Source: an uncultured Flavobacteriales bacterium
GTDB lineage: Bacteria; Bacteroidota; Bacteroidia; Flavobacteriales_F; PHOS-HE28
NCBI GenBank assembly: GCA_937872175.1
Contig: CALMPI010000002.1
Coordinates: forward strand, 93,088 to 157,087
Direction: 5' to 3'
DNA length: 64,000 bases
Positions 37,268-48,785 of this stretch are shown here, piece after piece; positions within the stretch are counted from its first letter, which is position 1, and every line of letters starts with the position of its first letter. Below the pieces are notes generated by a model. It was not told where the DNA came from. It searched no databases and saw only the letters and a program-made list of their open reading frames with translations. The position numbers and the translations under genes are program-made.

Positions 37268-37720
37268 ATGTCCAACATTGCACTGATACCGCTGCTGCTC
37301 ATGCTGCAGGCGGGACCTGCCGGCCCGGCGCGATGGGCGTTCTCTGCGGAACCTGGCGCCGATGGACTGGTCCAGGTGGTCTTGAAGGCGACCCTGGAAC
37401 CCGGGTGGCACCTCTATGCCCTGCAGCTTCCCCGGGAGGACGGACCGTTGCCGACGGTCATCCGGCTCACCCCCGGCGAAGGCCACACCGGACTGCTGGA
37501 GGTCTCGGGCCCGGAGCCTGTGGAGGAGATGGACCCCAACTTCGCCATGCTCGTTCGGCACCATTCCGGCGAGCCGGTGTTCCGTGCGTCGACCGAACGG
37601 ACCGGAGAGGCAGCGTTCAAGCTGAGCGGGGAGGTGGAGTACATGCTTTGCAACGACCGCACCTGCCTGCCTCCGGTCTCGGTGCCGTTCACGGTGGAGG
37701 TCCCCGCTGCATCGAAGTGA
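37268..37720 (+). CDS. stand-alone DsbD N-terminal (alpha) domain protein
   Basis: A 150-residue exported protein consisting only of a DsbD-alpha-like immunoglobulin fold. Diagnostic parts are LEPGWHLYALQLPREDGPLPT near residue 45 and the cysteine pair in YMLCNDRTCLPP near residue 125. In E. coli DsbD this domain passes electrons from the membrane domain to periplasmic partners. The gene is four bases upstream of full-length dsbD, which carries two more copies of the same domain, so it probably acts as an additional periplasmic redox partner. The N-terminal hydrophobic segment is short (IALIPLLLMLQAG) but adequate for a signal. Confidence 0.82.
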   Translation: MSNIALIPLLLMLQAGPAGPARWAFSAEPGADGLVQVVLKATLEPGWHLYALQLPREDGPLPTVIRLTPGEGHTGLLEVSGPEPVEEMDPNFAMLVRHHSGEPVFRASTERTGEAAFKLSGEVEYMLCNDRTCLPPVSVPFTVEVPAASK

Positions 37721-37724
37721 CCCC

Positions 37725-40208
37725 ATGCGCAGAGCCCTTTCCCTCTTCAGTGGCGTCCTTGCCATCAGCGTCTCCGCCCAATTGCCGGGCGGCGCGGCAC
37801 CGGTCTCCGCGGATCCCGTCACCTGGAGCATCAGCATGGTGCAGGTGGAGGGTGCCCAATGGGACCTGATCTTCCGCGCTGACATCATCGACGGCTGGTA
37901 CGTCTACTCCCAGCAGAGCTTCGGCGATGCAGGGCCCATGCCCACCACGCTGGCGTTCGACACCCTGCCGCATGTGACCCTTGCCGGAACCGCCGCAGAG
38001 TCCGGTGCACACGTCGTGCAGGGCCATGATCCGGTGTTCGACATGCAGGTGAAGAAGTTCAAGGGCTACGCGCTTTTCACCCAGCGGGTCGCGCTCACCG
38101 ATCCAGCCTCGCCGATCACAGGGCGTTTGGAGTACATGACCTGCGACGACCGCGCGTGCATCTTCCCGGACCCCGTCCACTTCCGCATCACCCCGGCGGC
38201 CGACCGCGCCGAGATGGGGGCCGTCCCCTTCACCCGGGCCGCCGCCAGCGACGATCCCGTGCAATGGACGGTGTCCGCGAGCGACCTTGGCTCCGGGCGT
38301 TGGGCGATCGCCTTTGGCGCCACCGTGCGCGAAGGTTGGTATGTGTACAGCCAGGAGGCCTTTGGCGATGGGCCGATCCCGACCAGCATCGTGTTCGACA
38401 CCGTGCCTCATTTCGCTTCAGCAGGCGAGCCCGCCGAGCAGGGGTCCGGCAAGGTGGAGGGCCATGACCCCATCTTCGAAATGACCGTGCGCAAGTACAA
38501 GGGCACGGTGGTGTTCACGCGGATCGTGCGGGTGGACGATCCGCAGCGGCCCGTCACCGGCACCATCAATTACATGAGCTGCAACGATGAGGCCTGTGTG
38601 TTCCCCGACCCGCTGGCCTTCTCCATCGTGCCTGCCACCGGTGCCGTGGTGCTGGGCGGTGCCCCTTCAGGGTCCGACCTCGCGGTGGTGGACGGGCCCA
38701 TGTACAAGCTGCCCAAGGTGGACCTCAACGCTCCCGTGCTGAAGGCGTCCACGGGCGAGGTGGCCGAACTGCGCTCCACCACATCGCTCTGGAGGATCTT
38801 CCTGCTGGGATTCGTCGGCGGCCTGCTCGCCCTGCTCACGCCCTGCGTGTTCCCGATGATCCCCCTCACGGTGAGCTTCTTCACCAAGGGCAGCGAGGAT
38901 CAGGGCAAGGGCCTTCGCAATGCGCTCACCTACGGAGGCTTCATCCTGTTGATCTACCTGATCTTCAGCCTTCCTTTCCATCTACTGGGATCGGTGAACC
39001 CCGAGATCTTCAACGAGATCAGTACGAACCCCTGGCTCAACGTGTTCTTCTTTGTCATCTTCCTGGTCTTCGCGGTCAGCTTCTTCGGTTACTTCGAGAT
39101 CACCCTGCCGAGCAGCTGGGTGAACAGCATGGACCAGAAGGCCTCGCGATTCGGCGGGTTGGTCGGTATCTTCTTCATGGCCCTCACCCTGGCCTTGGTG
39201 TCCTTCAGCTGCACGGGGCCGATCCTGGGCTCGCTGCTCGCAGGAGCCCTGACGGCCGATGGGGGTGCATGGCAGCTCACGGCCGGCCTGGGCGGGTTCG
39301 GCACGGCGCTCGCCCTGCCCTTTGCGCTCTTTGCCATGTTCCCCAGCTGGCTCAACAGCCTTCCGCGCAGCGGCAGCTGGCTCAACAGCGTGAAGGTGGT
39401 GCTCGGGTTCGCCGAGGTGGCCCTGGCCTTCAAATTCCTGAGCAACGCCGACCTCGTGAAGCACTGGGGCCTGGTGCGCTATGAGCTGTTCATGGCGGTG
39501 TGGGTGCTTTGTGCCTTGGGCATTGTCCTCTACCTGTTGGGCCTGATCCGGTTCCCGCACGACAGCCCCGTCACCAAACGTTCCGGACCACGGTGGGCCT
39601 TCACCGCCCTCTTCGCCGTCACCACGGGCTACCTCGCCCTCGGCTTCCGCTACAACGCGGATACCAACACCTTTCACACCCTCAAGCTGATGAGCGGGCT
39701 GGCACCGCCCGTTGGGTACAGCTGGATCTTCCCGAAACACTGCCCGCACAATCTGGATTGCTACCACGATCTGGACGCAGCCCAGGCCCAGGCCCAGGCC
39801 ACGGGCAAGCCGCTTCTGCTCGATTTCACCGGTTATGCCTGCGTGAACTGCCGCAAGATGGAGGAGCACGTCTGGCCCGAGCCGGAGGTGTACGACCTGA
39901 TCAAGGACCGCTACGTGCTCGTGTCGCTTTATGTGGACGACAAGCAGGAGCTGCCGAAGGAGCAGCAGCACATCTACATGACCTCTTCCGGTAAGCAGAA
40001 GCCCATCGTCACCATGGGCAACAAGTGGAGCACGGTGCAGGCGGAGACCTTCCGGATCAGCTCACAACCGTTCTATGCCCTGCTGAGCCCGGAAGGTGAG
40101 CTGCTCACCGATCCGGTGGCCTACACACCTGATGTGGCCGAGTACCAGGCCTTTCTGGAGCGCGGCATCGAGGCCATGCGCATCCTGGACCAGCGCGCCA
40201 GCCGCTGA
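37725..40208 (+). CDS. dsbD: thiol:disulfide interchange protein DsbD with duplicated N-terminal domain
   Basis: An 827-residue inner-membrane reductase that moves electrons from cytoplasmic thioredoxin to the periplasm, for cytochrome c maturation and disulfide isomerisation. Two tandem DsbD-alpha domains occupy residues about 25-160 and 165-305, with cysteine pairs in YMTCDDRACIFP and YMSCNDEACVFP. The membrane domain has the CcdA-like motif LLTPCVFPMIPLTV and a later FSCTGP. The C-terminal thioredoxin domain carries CVNC at residues 706-709. Usual DsbD has one alpha domain, so the duplication is unusual. Supply of reductant to the cbb3 c-type subunits encoded at 51-55 kb is a plausible use. 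Confidence 0.93.
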   Translation: MRRALSLFSGVLAISVSAQLPGGAAPVSADPVTWSISMVQVEGAQWDLIFRADIIDGWYVYSQQSFGDAGPMPTTLAFDTLPHVTLAGTAAESGAHVVQGHDPVFDMQVKKFKGYALFTQRVALTDPASPITGRLEYMTCDDRACIFPDPVHFRITPAADRAEMGAVPFTRAAASDDPVQWTVSASDLGSGRWAIAFGATVREGWYVYSQEAFGDGPIPTSIVFDTVPHFASAGEPAEQGSGKVEGHDPIFEMTVRKYKGTVVFTRIVRVDDPQRPVTGTINYMSCNDEACVFPDPLAFSIVPATGAVVLGGAPSGSDLAVVDGPMYKLPKVDLNAPVLKASTGEVAELRSTTSLWRIFLLGFVGGLLALLTPCVFPMIPLTVSFFTKGSEDQGKGLRNALTYGGFILLIYLIFSLPFHLLGSVNPEIFNEISTNPWLNVFFFVIFLVFAVSFFGYFEITLPSSWVNSMDQKASRFGGLVGIFFMALTLALVSFSCTGPILGSLLAGALTADGGAWQLTAGLGGFGTALALPFALFAMFPSWLNSLPRSGSWLNSVKVVLGFAEVALAFKFLSNADLVKHWGLVRYELFMAVWVLCALGIVLYLLGLIRFPHDSPVTKRSGPRWAFTALFAVTTGYLALGFRYNADTNTFHTLKLMSGLAPPVGYSWIFPKHCPHNLDCYHDLDAAQAQAQATGKPLLLDFTGYACVNCRKMEEHVWPEPEVYDLIKDRYVLVSLYVDDKQELPKEQQHIYMTSSGKQKPIVTMGNKWSTVQAETFRISSQPFYALLSPEGELLTDPVAYTPDVAEYQAFLERGIEAMRILDQRASR

Positions 40209-40394
40209 GCACCTTTCGCAGGGCTTGTGGGACCGGATCCGATCCGCCATCTTTTCGGGCGTCATGTTGACGGATTTTACGACGATCACAGTAAGTGATG
40301 AAGGCGGCACGAGCTGAAGGTCGGCCCGTTCAGGGCCTCACCGGGGATGATCGCTCAGCAGGGGCCAAGGCCGATACGGCCCTGCGTTCTGCCG

Positions 40395-40402
40395 CATCTT
40401 TG
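40395..40402 (+). promoter_or_regulatory. candidate -7 element for gmhA
   Basis: CATCTTTG lies five bases before the gmhA ATG, which points to a leaderless mRNA. The 199-base gap from dsbD to gmhA contains nothing else I can name. Confidence 0.5.
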
Positions 40403-40407
40403 ATCCC

Positions 40408-40983
40408 ATGAGCAACGACCGCATCCGATCCCACTTCACCGAGGCCGCCGACGTGCTTGCGCGCTTCCTGGCCGACCCGGCCAACCTTGCCGCCGTGGAG
40501 CAGGCCGCCGCGTTCATGTCCTATTGCCTCAAGCAGGGGGCCAAGGTGATCAGCTGCGGGAACGGCGGCAGCATGTGCGATGCCATGCACTTCGCCGAAG
40601 AGCTTACCGGTCGCTACCGCGACGACCGGCCGCCCATCGCCGCCTTGAGCATCAGCGATCCCAGCCACCTCACCTGCGTGGGCAACGACCACGGCTTCGA
40701 GCACGTGTTCGCGCGGTTCGTACAGGCGCATGGACGCGAGGGCGATGTGCTGCTCGCCATCAGCACAAGTGGCAACAGCCCCAACGTGCTGCGTGCCGCC
40801 GAGGTGGCCCGCGAGAAGGGCATGCATGTCATCGGCCTCACCGGCAAGGACGGCGGAAAGCTGGCCGACCTGTGCACCGTGGAAGTGCGTGTGCCCCACA
40901 GCGGTTACGCCGACCGGATCCAGGAGGTGCACATCAAGGTGATCCACGCTTTCATCGATCATATCGAGCGGGAGCTGAACTGA
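40408..40983 (+). CDS. gmhA: D-sedoheptulose 7-phosphate isomerase
   Basis: A 191-residue SIS-fold isomerase that makes D-glycero-D-manno-heptose 7-phosphate, the first step to LPS core heptose. The phosphosugar-binding segments [20 protein letters not shown] and [15 protein letters not shown] are clear, and the C-terminal [15 protein letters not shown] helix is typical. The length equals the family norm. Five bases separate its stop from the ATG of yifB, so they share a transcript. No other heptose genes are seen nearby. Confidence 0.93.
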   Translation: MSNDRIRSHFTEAADVLARFLADPANLAAVEQAAAFMSYCLKQGAKVISCGNGGSMCDAMHFAEELTGRYRDDRPPIAALSISDPSHLTCVGNDHGFEHVFARFVQAHGREGDVLLAISTSGNSPNVLRAAEVAREKGMHVIGLTGKDGGKLADLCTVEVRVPHSGYADRIQEVHIKVIHAFIDHIERELN

Positions 40984-40988
40984 GGGGC

Positions 40989-42515
40989 ATGCTGGTCAAG
41001 GTCTTCGGCAGCGCGGTCTTCGGCATCAACGCCACCATCGTCACGGCGGAGGTCAATGTCACCAAAGGGGTGAAGTTCTACCTGGTGGGGTTGCCCGACA
41101 ACGCCGTGAAGGAGAGCTATCATCGCATGGACAACGCCGTGCGCAGCTGCGGTCTCGATTTCCCGCGTGGCAAGCGCACAGTGATCAACCTCGCCCCGGC
41201 CGACGTGCACAAGGAGGGTTCGGCATACGACCTGCCCATGGCCGTGGGCATCCTGGGCAGCACGGGCCAGATCCCCACGGACCGGTTCCCGGACTTCCTC
41301 ATCATGGGTGAACTGTCGATGGACGGTGGTGTCCGCCCGATCAAGGGCGCCCTCCCCATCGCCATCGAAGCCAAGCGCAGCGGCTTCAAGGGCGTGATCG
41401 TCCCCAAGGAGAACGGCCGTGAGGCGGCCATCGTCGAAGGCCTCACGGTGTACGGTGTCACCCACCTGCGGGAGGTCATCGGCATCCTGGAGGGTGGACC
41501 GACCGTGGAACCCGAGCAGGTGGACATCGCCGCCGAGTTCGCGGCCAGCAGCCGGTCGTACCCGGTGGACATCGCCGACGTGAAGGGCCAGGAGAACATC
41601 AAGCGGGCCTTCGAGATCGCCGCCGCCGGCGGGCACAACATCATCCTCATCGGTCCGCCGGGCGCGGGCAAGACCATGCTGGCCAAGCGGCTGCCCACGA
41701 TCCTGCCACCACTGCACATCGAGGAGGCGTTGGAGACCACCAAGATCCACAGCGTGGCCGGCAAGCTGCGCAAGGAGGACAGCCTGTTGAGCGTGCGCCC
41801 CTTCCGCTCGCCGCACCATACCATCAGCGATGTGGCCCTCGTGGGCGGCGGCAGCCATCCCCAGCCCGGTGAGATCAGCCTGGCGCACAACGGCGTCCTC
41901 TTCCTGGATGAGCTGCCCGAGTTCAAGCGTACGGTGCTGGAGGTGCTGCGCCAGCCCTTGGAGGACCGGGTGGTCACCATCTCCCGCGCCCGGTTCACCG
42001 TGGAGTACCCGGCCAGCTTCATGTTGGTGGCCGCGATGAACCCTTGTCCCTGCGGCTTCCACAACCACCCGGAGAAGGAGTGCGTGTGTGCGCCCGGTGT
42101 GGTGCAGAAGTACCTCACACGCATCAGCGGCCCGCTGCTGGACCGGATCGACATCCACATCGAGGTGACGCCGGTACCGTTCAGCGAACTGAGCGCGGAG
42201 CGCAGCAACGAGCGCAGTGCCGAGGTGCGGAAACGCGTGGTGCGGGCGCGTGAGGTGCAACAGCGGCGGTTCGCCGGCATCGGGCTGCACAGCAACGCGC
42301 AGATGAGCAGCCAGCAGCTGCGGAGCATCTGTCGCATAGATGACCCCGGCAAGGCGCTGCTGGAGCGGCTCGGTCTCAGTGCCCGTGCATATGACCGTAT
42401 CCTGAAGGTGGCACGCACCATCGCCGATCTGGCCGACAGTCCGGATATCCGTACCGAGCATCTGGCCGAGGCCATCCAGTACCGCAGCCTGGACCGCGAG
42501 GGCTGGGCCGGTTGA
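40989..42515 (+). CDS. yifB: YifB/ComM-family Mg chelatase-like AAA ATPase
   Basis: A 508-residue protein with an N-terminal Lon-protease-like domain (residues about 1-170) and a Mg-chelatase AAA+ module. Walker A is GPPGAGKT and Walker B is [13 protein letters not shown] cysteine-containing insertion ([20 protein letters not shown]) and a C-terminal helical lid complete the family layout. ComM homologues are hexameric helicases that promote branch migration during natural transformation. The ATG at 40989 was chosen; the longer frame from 40524 runs inside gmhA. No competence genes are adjacent. Confidence 0.92.
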   Translation: MLVKVFGSAVFGINATIVTAEVNVTKGVKFYLVGLPDNAVKESYHRMDNAVRSCGLDFPRGKRTVINLAPADVHKEGSAYDLPMAVGILGSTGQIPTDRFPDFLIMGELSMDGGVRPIKGALPIAIEAKRSGFKGVIVPKENGREAAIVEGLTVYGVTHLREVIGILEGGPTVEPEQVDIAAEFAASSRSYPVDIADVKGQENIKRAFEIAAAGGHNIILIGPPGAGKTMLAKRLPTILPPLHIEEALETTKIHSVAGKLRKEDSLLSVRPFRSPHHTISDVALVGGGSHPQPGEISLAHNGVLFLDELPEFKRTVLEVLRQPLEDRVVTISRARFTVEYPASFMLVAAMNPCPCGFHNHPEKECVCAPGVVQKYLTRISGPLLDRIDIHIEVTPVPFSELSAERSNERSAEVRKRVVRAREVQQRRFAGIGLHSNAQMSSQQLRSICRIDDPGKALLERLGLSARAYDRILKVARTIADLADSPDIRTEHLAEAIQYRSLDREGWAG

Positions 42516-42547
42516 GGCGGCGCGTAACCCTGCCGCCACCACCCCGT

Positions 42548-43288
42548 ATGAGGGTACGTCCGGATCGACCGGGCCCCAACCTCAACGCCGTGCGCATCAC
42601 GCTGCTTTCCCTGTCCTCCGCCACCATCGCGGCATTCCTGCTGTCCCTGACAGGGGCGGCCGCGCAGGACCCGGAGCGCATCTTCCTCAACGAGCATCTG
42701 GAGCGCACCACCGGTCGCAAGGCCACCTTCTACCGCATCTGGGAGGGCATGGAGGGCCAGTATTTCATCGGCCGCACCTATGCGATGGACGGTAAGTTGA
42801 AGGCCGAAGGCCGCTATCTCGACCAACAGCTCACCATCGAGCACGGCCACTTCACCTACTACCATGCCAACGGCAAGGTGGAAAGCTCGGGTGACTACAC
42901 CGACGGCTTGAAGTCAGGCGTGTGGGAGCGCTTTGATGCCTGGGGTCGCCCTCTCGCCGAGAAGGTGTACGACCCTGAACCGCTGGCCGACATCGTGTAT
43001 ACAAGGGCTCAGACCATGCCCAGCTATCCCGGAGGTGACAAGGAACTGGTGCGCTACATCCGCGGCAGGGTGGCAGGGAGCGAAGGACAGCGAATGAAGG
43101 CCCAGGTGACGGCCAGCTTCATCGTGGAGAAGAACGGAGCACTTACCGAGGTGAAGGTGGTGAAGGGGCAGGACCCCTTCATCGATGAGAAGGTGGTGGA
43201 CGCCCTGAGGTCCACGCCGGCCTGGGACCCTGGCCGTGAGAAGGGTCGACCCGTGCGGGTGCAGATGCAGCTGCCCGTGGAATTCTGA
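42548..43288 (+). CDS. secreted protein with MORN-like repeats and TonB C-terminal domain
   Basis: From ATG 42548 the product is 246 aa. A signal peptide (LLSLSSATIAAFLLSLTGAAAQ) is preceded by 14 extra residues, so the GTG at 42590 may be the real start. The middle part (residues about 85-130) has antitoxin/MORN-like repeats: GKLKAEGRYLDQ and ANGKVESSGDYTDGLKSGVW. The C-terminal about 95 residues form a TonB-C domain (VTASFIVEKNGALTEVKVVKG). There is no transmembrane energy-transducer layout, so a role as a stand-alone periplasmic TonB-C protein is inferred. It ends just before a strong terminator. Confidence 0.8.
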   Translation: MRVRPDRPGPNLNAVRITLLSLSSATIAAFLLSLTGAAAQDPERIFLNEHLERTTGRKATFYRIWEGMEGQYFIGRTYAMDGKLKAEGRYLDQQLTIEHGHFTYYHANGKVESSGDYTDGLKSGVWERFDAWGRPLAEKVYDPEPLADIVYTRAQTMPSYPGGDKELVRYIRGRVAGSEGQRMKAQVTASFIVEKNGALTEVKVVKGQDPFIDEKVVDALRSTPAWDPGREKGRPVRVQMQLPVEF

Positions 43289-43314
43289 TCGAACCAGACG
43301 CCATACCATAGGAT

Positions 43315-43341
43315 GAAGGCCCCGGGATCTCCGGGGCCTTC
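43315..43341. terminator. bidirectional terminator between the TonB-C gene and secA
   Basis: A perfect 11-base stem (GAAGGCCCCGG / CCGGGGCCTTC) with a 5-base loop lies between the two convergent stops. Confidence 0.75.
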
Positions 43342-43361
43342 GCCGTTGTGCTGGGTTCCGA

Positions 43362-46736
<3,375 letters not shown>

Positions 46737-46788
46737 GGCTGGATGCAGGGATGGCGCCGCCCATCGGTCCGGGGCGGGCGGAAGCGCG

Positions 46789-46796
46789 CGAAGTTA
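46789..46796 (-). promoter_or_regulatory. candidate -7 element for secA
   Basis: Minus strand reads TAACTTCG, 52 bases before the secA ATG. Confidence 0.45.
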
Positions 46797-46864
46797 GGGC
46801 TGATGGAGCGTGCACGGACCATGCCGTCGCGTGCGTCGCGCCGATCTGGCAGCCGCCAACGAAA

Positions 46865-46888
46865 GACCCCCGGGCGTACCCGGGGGTC
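46865..46888 (-). terminator. intrinsic terminator after the DUF2795-like gene
   Basis: A perfect 10-base stem (GACCCCCGGG / CCCGGGGGTC) with loop of four bases is followed on the minus strand by TTTC. It lies 22 bases after the stop of the 46911-47132 gene. Confidence 0.75.
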
Positions 46889-46910
46889 CTCAGATGGGGG
46901 AGCGGTCCGA

Positions 46911-47132
46911 TCAATACTCGTCCTCGTTGAAGAAGAAATCCTCCTTGGAGGGGTAATCCGGCCAGATATCCTCGATGCTCTCGAACACCTCCTCATCGTC
47001 CTCGATGGCCTGCAGGTTCTCCACCACCTCGAGGGGAGCGCCTGTACGCATCGCGAAATCAATGAGCTCATCCTTGGTGGCCGGCCAAGGCGCATCCTCC
47101 AGGTAGGAGGCCAGTTCCAGTGTCCAATACAT
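46911..47132 (-). CDS. DUF2795-like small protein, 73 aa
   Basis: A 73-residue acidic protein without signal peptide. The sequence begins YWTLELASYLEDAPWPATKD and has a three-helix DUF2795-like core (KDELIDFAMRTGAPLEVVENL), then an acidic, aromatic tail (YPSKEDFFFNEDEY). Closely similar 70-75-residue proteins are common in Bacteroidota, but their function is unknown. The ATG at 47132 is preferred to the longer frame because a -7 element lies 34 bases upstream and the family begins at this methionine. It stands alone with its own promoter and terminator. Confidence 0.8.
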   Translation of the reverse strand: MYWTLELASYLEDAPWPATKDELIDFAMRTGAPLEVVENLQAIEDDEEVFESIEDIWPDYPSKEDFFFNEDEY

Positions 47133-47166
47133 CGTGCGCGGGTTGCTCGTTCCGGAGAAACGGGCG

Positions 47167-47174
47167 CAAATATA
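47167..47174 (-). promoter_or_regulatory. -7 element for the DUF2795-like gene
   Basis: Minus strand reads TATATTTG, an exact TAnnTTTG match in a locally AT-rich patch. Confidence 0.6.
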
Positions 47175-47248
47175 ACCGGATGCCCCACCCGTCACCGGGT
47201 AGTTTTCAACCGGCCGGCACTCTTGGTGAAGGCCTCACCACCGGTCCT

Positions 47249-47800
47249 TCAGCCGCGCGGCTTCCATGGGATCTCGGCCACCTGCAGCCGCATTCCGATG
47301 TGCCGTGCGAGGACGAACAGCAGATCGCTCAGCCGGTTCAGGTATTCCACCAGCACCTGCGGGATGGGGGTCAGCGTCGCCAGCTCGACCACCCGGCGTT
47401 CGGCCCGGCGGCACACCGTACGGCAGATGTGGGCCTGCGACACGCAGGGATGGCCGCCCGGGAGGATGAAGTTCCGCATGGGAGCAAGGTCGCGGTCCAT
47501 GGCGTCCATGGCCTCCTCCAGGCTCTTCACATGCGCCTCGCCGACGGGGGGCAGCTTGAACCGTTCCGCGTCCGCATCAGAGGCACAGGCCAGTCGCGAG
47601 CCCAGCGCGAACAAGGTGTTCTGGATGTCCTCCAGCAGCGTGCGATGCTCCTCCGGGGCCTGGTCGCGCAGCAGGCCCAGATGGCTGTTCAGCTCGTCCA
47701 CCGTGCCGTACGCCTCAATGCGCCCGTCGCTCTTGGTCACGCGCTCTCCGCCCAGAAGGCCGGTCTCTCCTTTGTCCCCGGTGCGCGTGTAGATCCTCAT
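47249..47800 (-). CDS. PduO-type cob(I)alamin adenosyltransferase
   Basis: A 183-residue helical-bundle enzyme that transfers the adenosyl group of ATP to cob(I)alamin to give adenosylcobalamin. The N-terminal ATP site TRTGDKGETGLLGGERVTK and the later motif RTVCRRAERRVVELA are the family signatures. The length is typical of the PduO/MMAB type rather than CobA. It lies 52 bases downstream of the methyltransferase gene on the same strand and probably shares its promoter. AdoCbl made here could serve mutases, or B12-dependent photoreceptors if any exist outside the window. Confidence 0.92.
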   Translation of the reverse strand: MRIYTRTGDKGETGLLGGERVTKSDGRIEAYGTVDELNSHLGLLRDQAPEEHRTLLEDIQNTLFALGSRLACASDADAERFKLPPVGEAHVKSLEEAMDAMDRDLAPMRNFILPGGHPCVSQAHICRTVCRRAERRVVELATLTPIPQVLVEYLNRLSDLLFVLARHIGMRLQVAEIPWKPRG

Positions 47801-47852
47801 GTGCGGTGGTGTTCGGTTCGTGTGATGGACCGCCTCTCACGGTCTCGGCCGA

Positions 47853-48641
47853 TCAGTAGCGGGAACGGAAATGCTGGGGCGCTTGTTCGGCGCGGAAGAA
47901 CACCAGCCCGAGGTCGTAGAGGTCGATGGTCACGGTCACCCGCGGGTGGGCCTTCACCGCCTCCCAGGCCTCTTCCATGCCGCGGCTCCAGTGGATATCA
48001 TCCAGGACGAACAGTGAGCCGGGATGCGCCTTTCCCAGGCAGCGTTCGAAGAGGTCCAGCGTGGCCGCCTTCTCATGGTGACCGTCGATGAAGGCCATGT
48101 CCAGGCGCTCCATCGTGCGCAGGACATCGGGCAGCCGCGTCCTGAAGGCGCCAAGCACCGGATGGATGTTGGCCAGGCCAGAGCGCTCGACGTGATGCTT
48201 GGCGATCTGAAAGGTGCGCGGGCAGCCCTCGATCGTCGTCACTTCGCCGTGCTCCGCACCGAGCGCGAGGTAGAGCGTGGTGAGGCCGAACGAGGTACCG
48301 AGCTCCAGCACCGTGGCGGGGTCGAAATACCTGGCCAGCCGGAACAGAAGGCGGGCCTGGCGCGGCGGCTTCATGGCCGTGCGTGCCATGTCGGCCACCT
48401 GCCGCACGGGCCTGTCCAGCACGCGTGAACCGGCCCCCAGATCGTTCACTTCGATGGTGTGGTCGCTCGACAGCAATTCATCGCGCAGCTGTTCGATGGC
48501 CTGGAATTCCGGACGCTCGTGGTCGTTCCTCAGCACCTCGGTGATCAAGGTGTACACAAAGGGGGAGTGGATGCCGTGCGGACCCCGCGCACGGACAAGG
48601 TGGTTCAAGTAGCTGCCGATGCGCTGGATGTGCTGTTCCAT
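47853..48641 (-). CDS. class I SAM-dependent methyltransferase
   Basis: A 262-residue predicted cytosolic methyltransferase of the O-methyltransferase-like (Methyltransf_24) type. Motif I is VLELGTSFGLTTLYLA at about residue 113. Other features are TIEGCPRTFQIAKHHVE (motif II), and LDMAFIDGHH plus FVLDDIHWSRGM in the C-terminal half. A helical N-terminal region (RIGSYLNHLVRARGPHGIHS) is typical of Bacteroidota homologues. I start at ATG 48641; the longer frame from 48713 would be translated through the -7 element. Substrate is unknown. Confidence 0.85.
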   Translation of the reverse strand: MEQHIQRIGSYLNHLVRARGPHGIHSPFVYTLITEVLRNDHERPEFQAIEQLRDELLSSDHTIEVNDLGAGSRVLDRPVRQVADMARTAMKPPRQARLLFRLARYFDPATVLELGTSFGLTTLYLALGAEHGEVTTIEGCPRTFQIAKHHVERSGLANIHPVLGAFRTRLPDVLRTMERLDMAFIDGHHEKAATLDLFERCLGKAHPGSLFVLDDIHWSRGMEEAWEAVKAHPRVTVTIDLYDLGLVFFRAEQAPQHFRSRY

Positions 48642-48657
48642 GGGGACCGGGGTCCAG

Positions 48658-48665
48658 CAAAAGTA
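48658..48665 (-). promoter_or_regulatory. -7 element for the methyltransferase-adenosyltransferase unit
   Basis: Minus strand reads TACTTTTG, an exact TAnnTTTG match, 16 bases before ATG 48641. Confidence 0.55.
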
Positions 48666-48687
48666 CCGGGGCCAGGCTCTCTCCGGG

Positions 48688-48724
48688 GAACCTGTCCTGT
48701 GCAGGTTCAACACATGATCGTGTG
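48688..48724. promoter_or_regulatory. two adjacent palindromes upstream of ccoI, candidate operators
   Basis: The first is GAACCTG (48688-48694), seven bases, then CAGGTTC (48702-48708), perfect arms. The second, CACATGATCGTGTG at 48711-48724, is an imperfect palindrome centred on GATC. They lie in the divergent region between the methyltransferase and ccoI, 50-86 bases upstream of the ccoI -7 element. Binding by an oxygen- or copper-responsive regulator is inference. Confidence 0.45.
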
Positions 48725-48773
48725 CGGCCGCCCGGGATGACGGGCGTCAGCTTTCATGCCGCGGCACCGGTCG

Positions 48774-48781
48774 GACCTTCG
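48774..48781 (+). promoter_or_regulatory. candidate -7 element for ccoI
   Basis: GACCTTCG, a weak match to TAnnTTTG, lies four bases before the ATG at 48786. Confidence 0.35.
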
Positions 48782-48785
48782 TGCC

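Noticed and set aside
43250..43265. Another copy of the 19-bp palindrome
   Set aside because: GGGTCGACCC here lies within the coding end of the TonB-C gene and lacks the paired arms.
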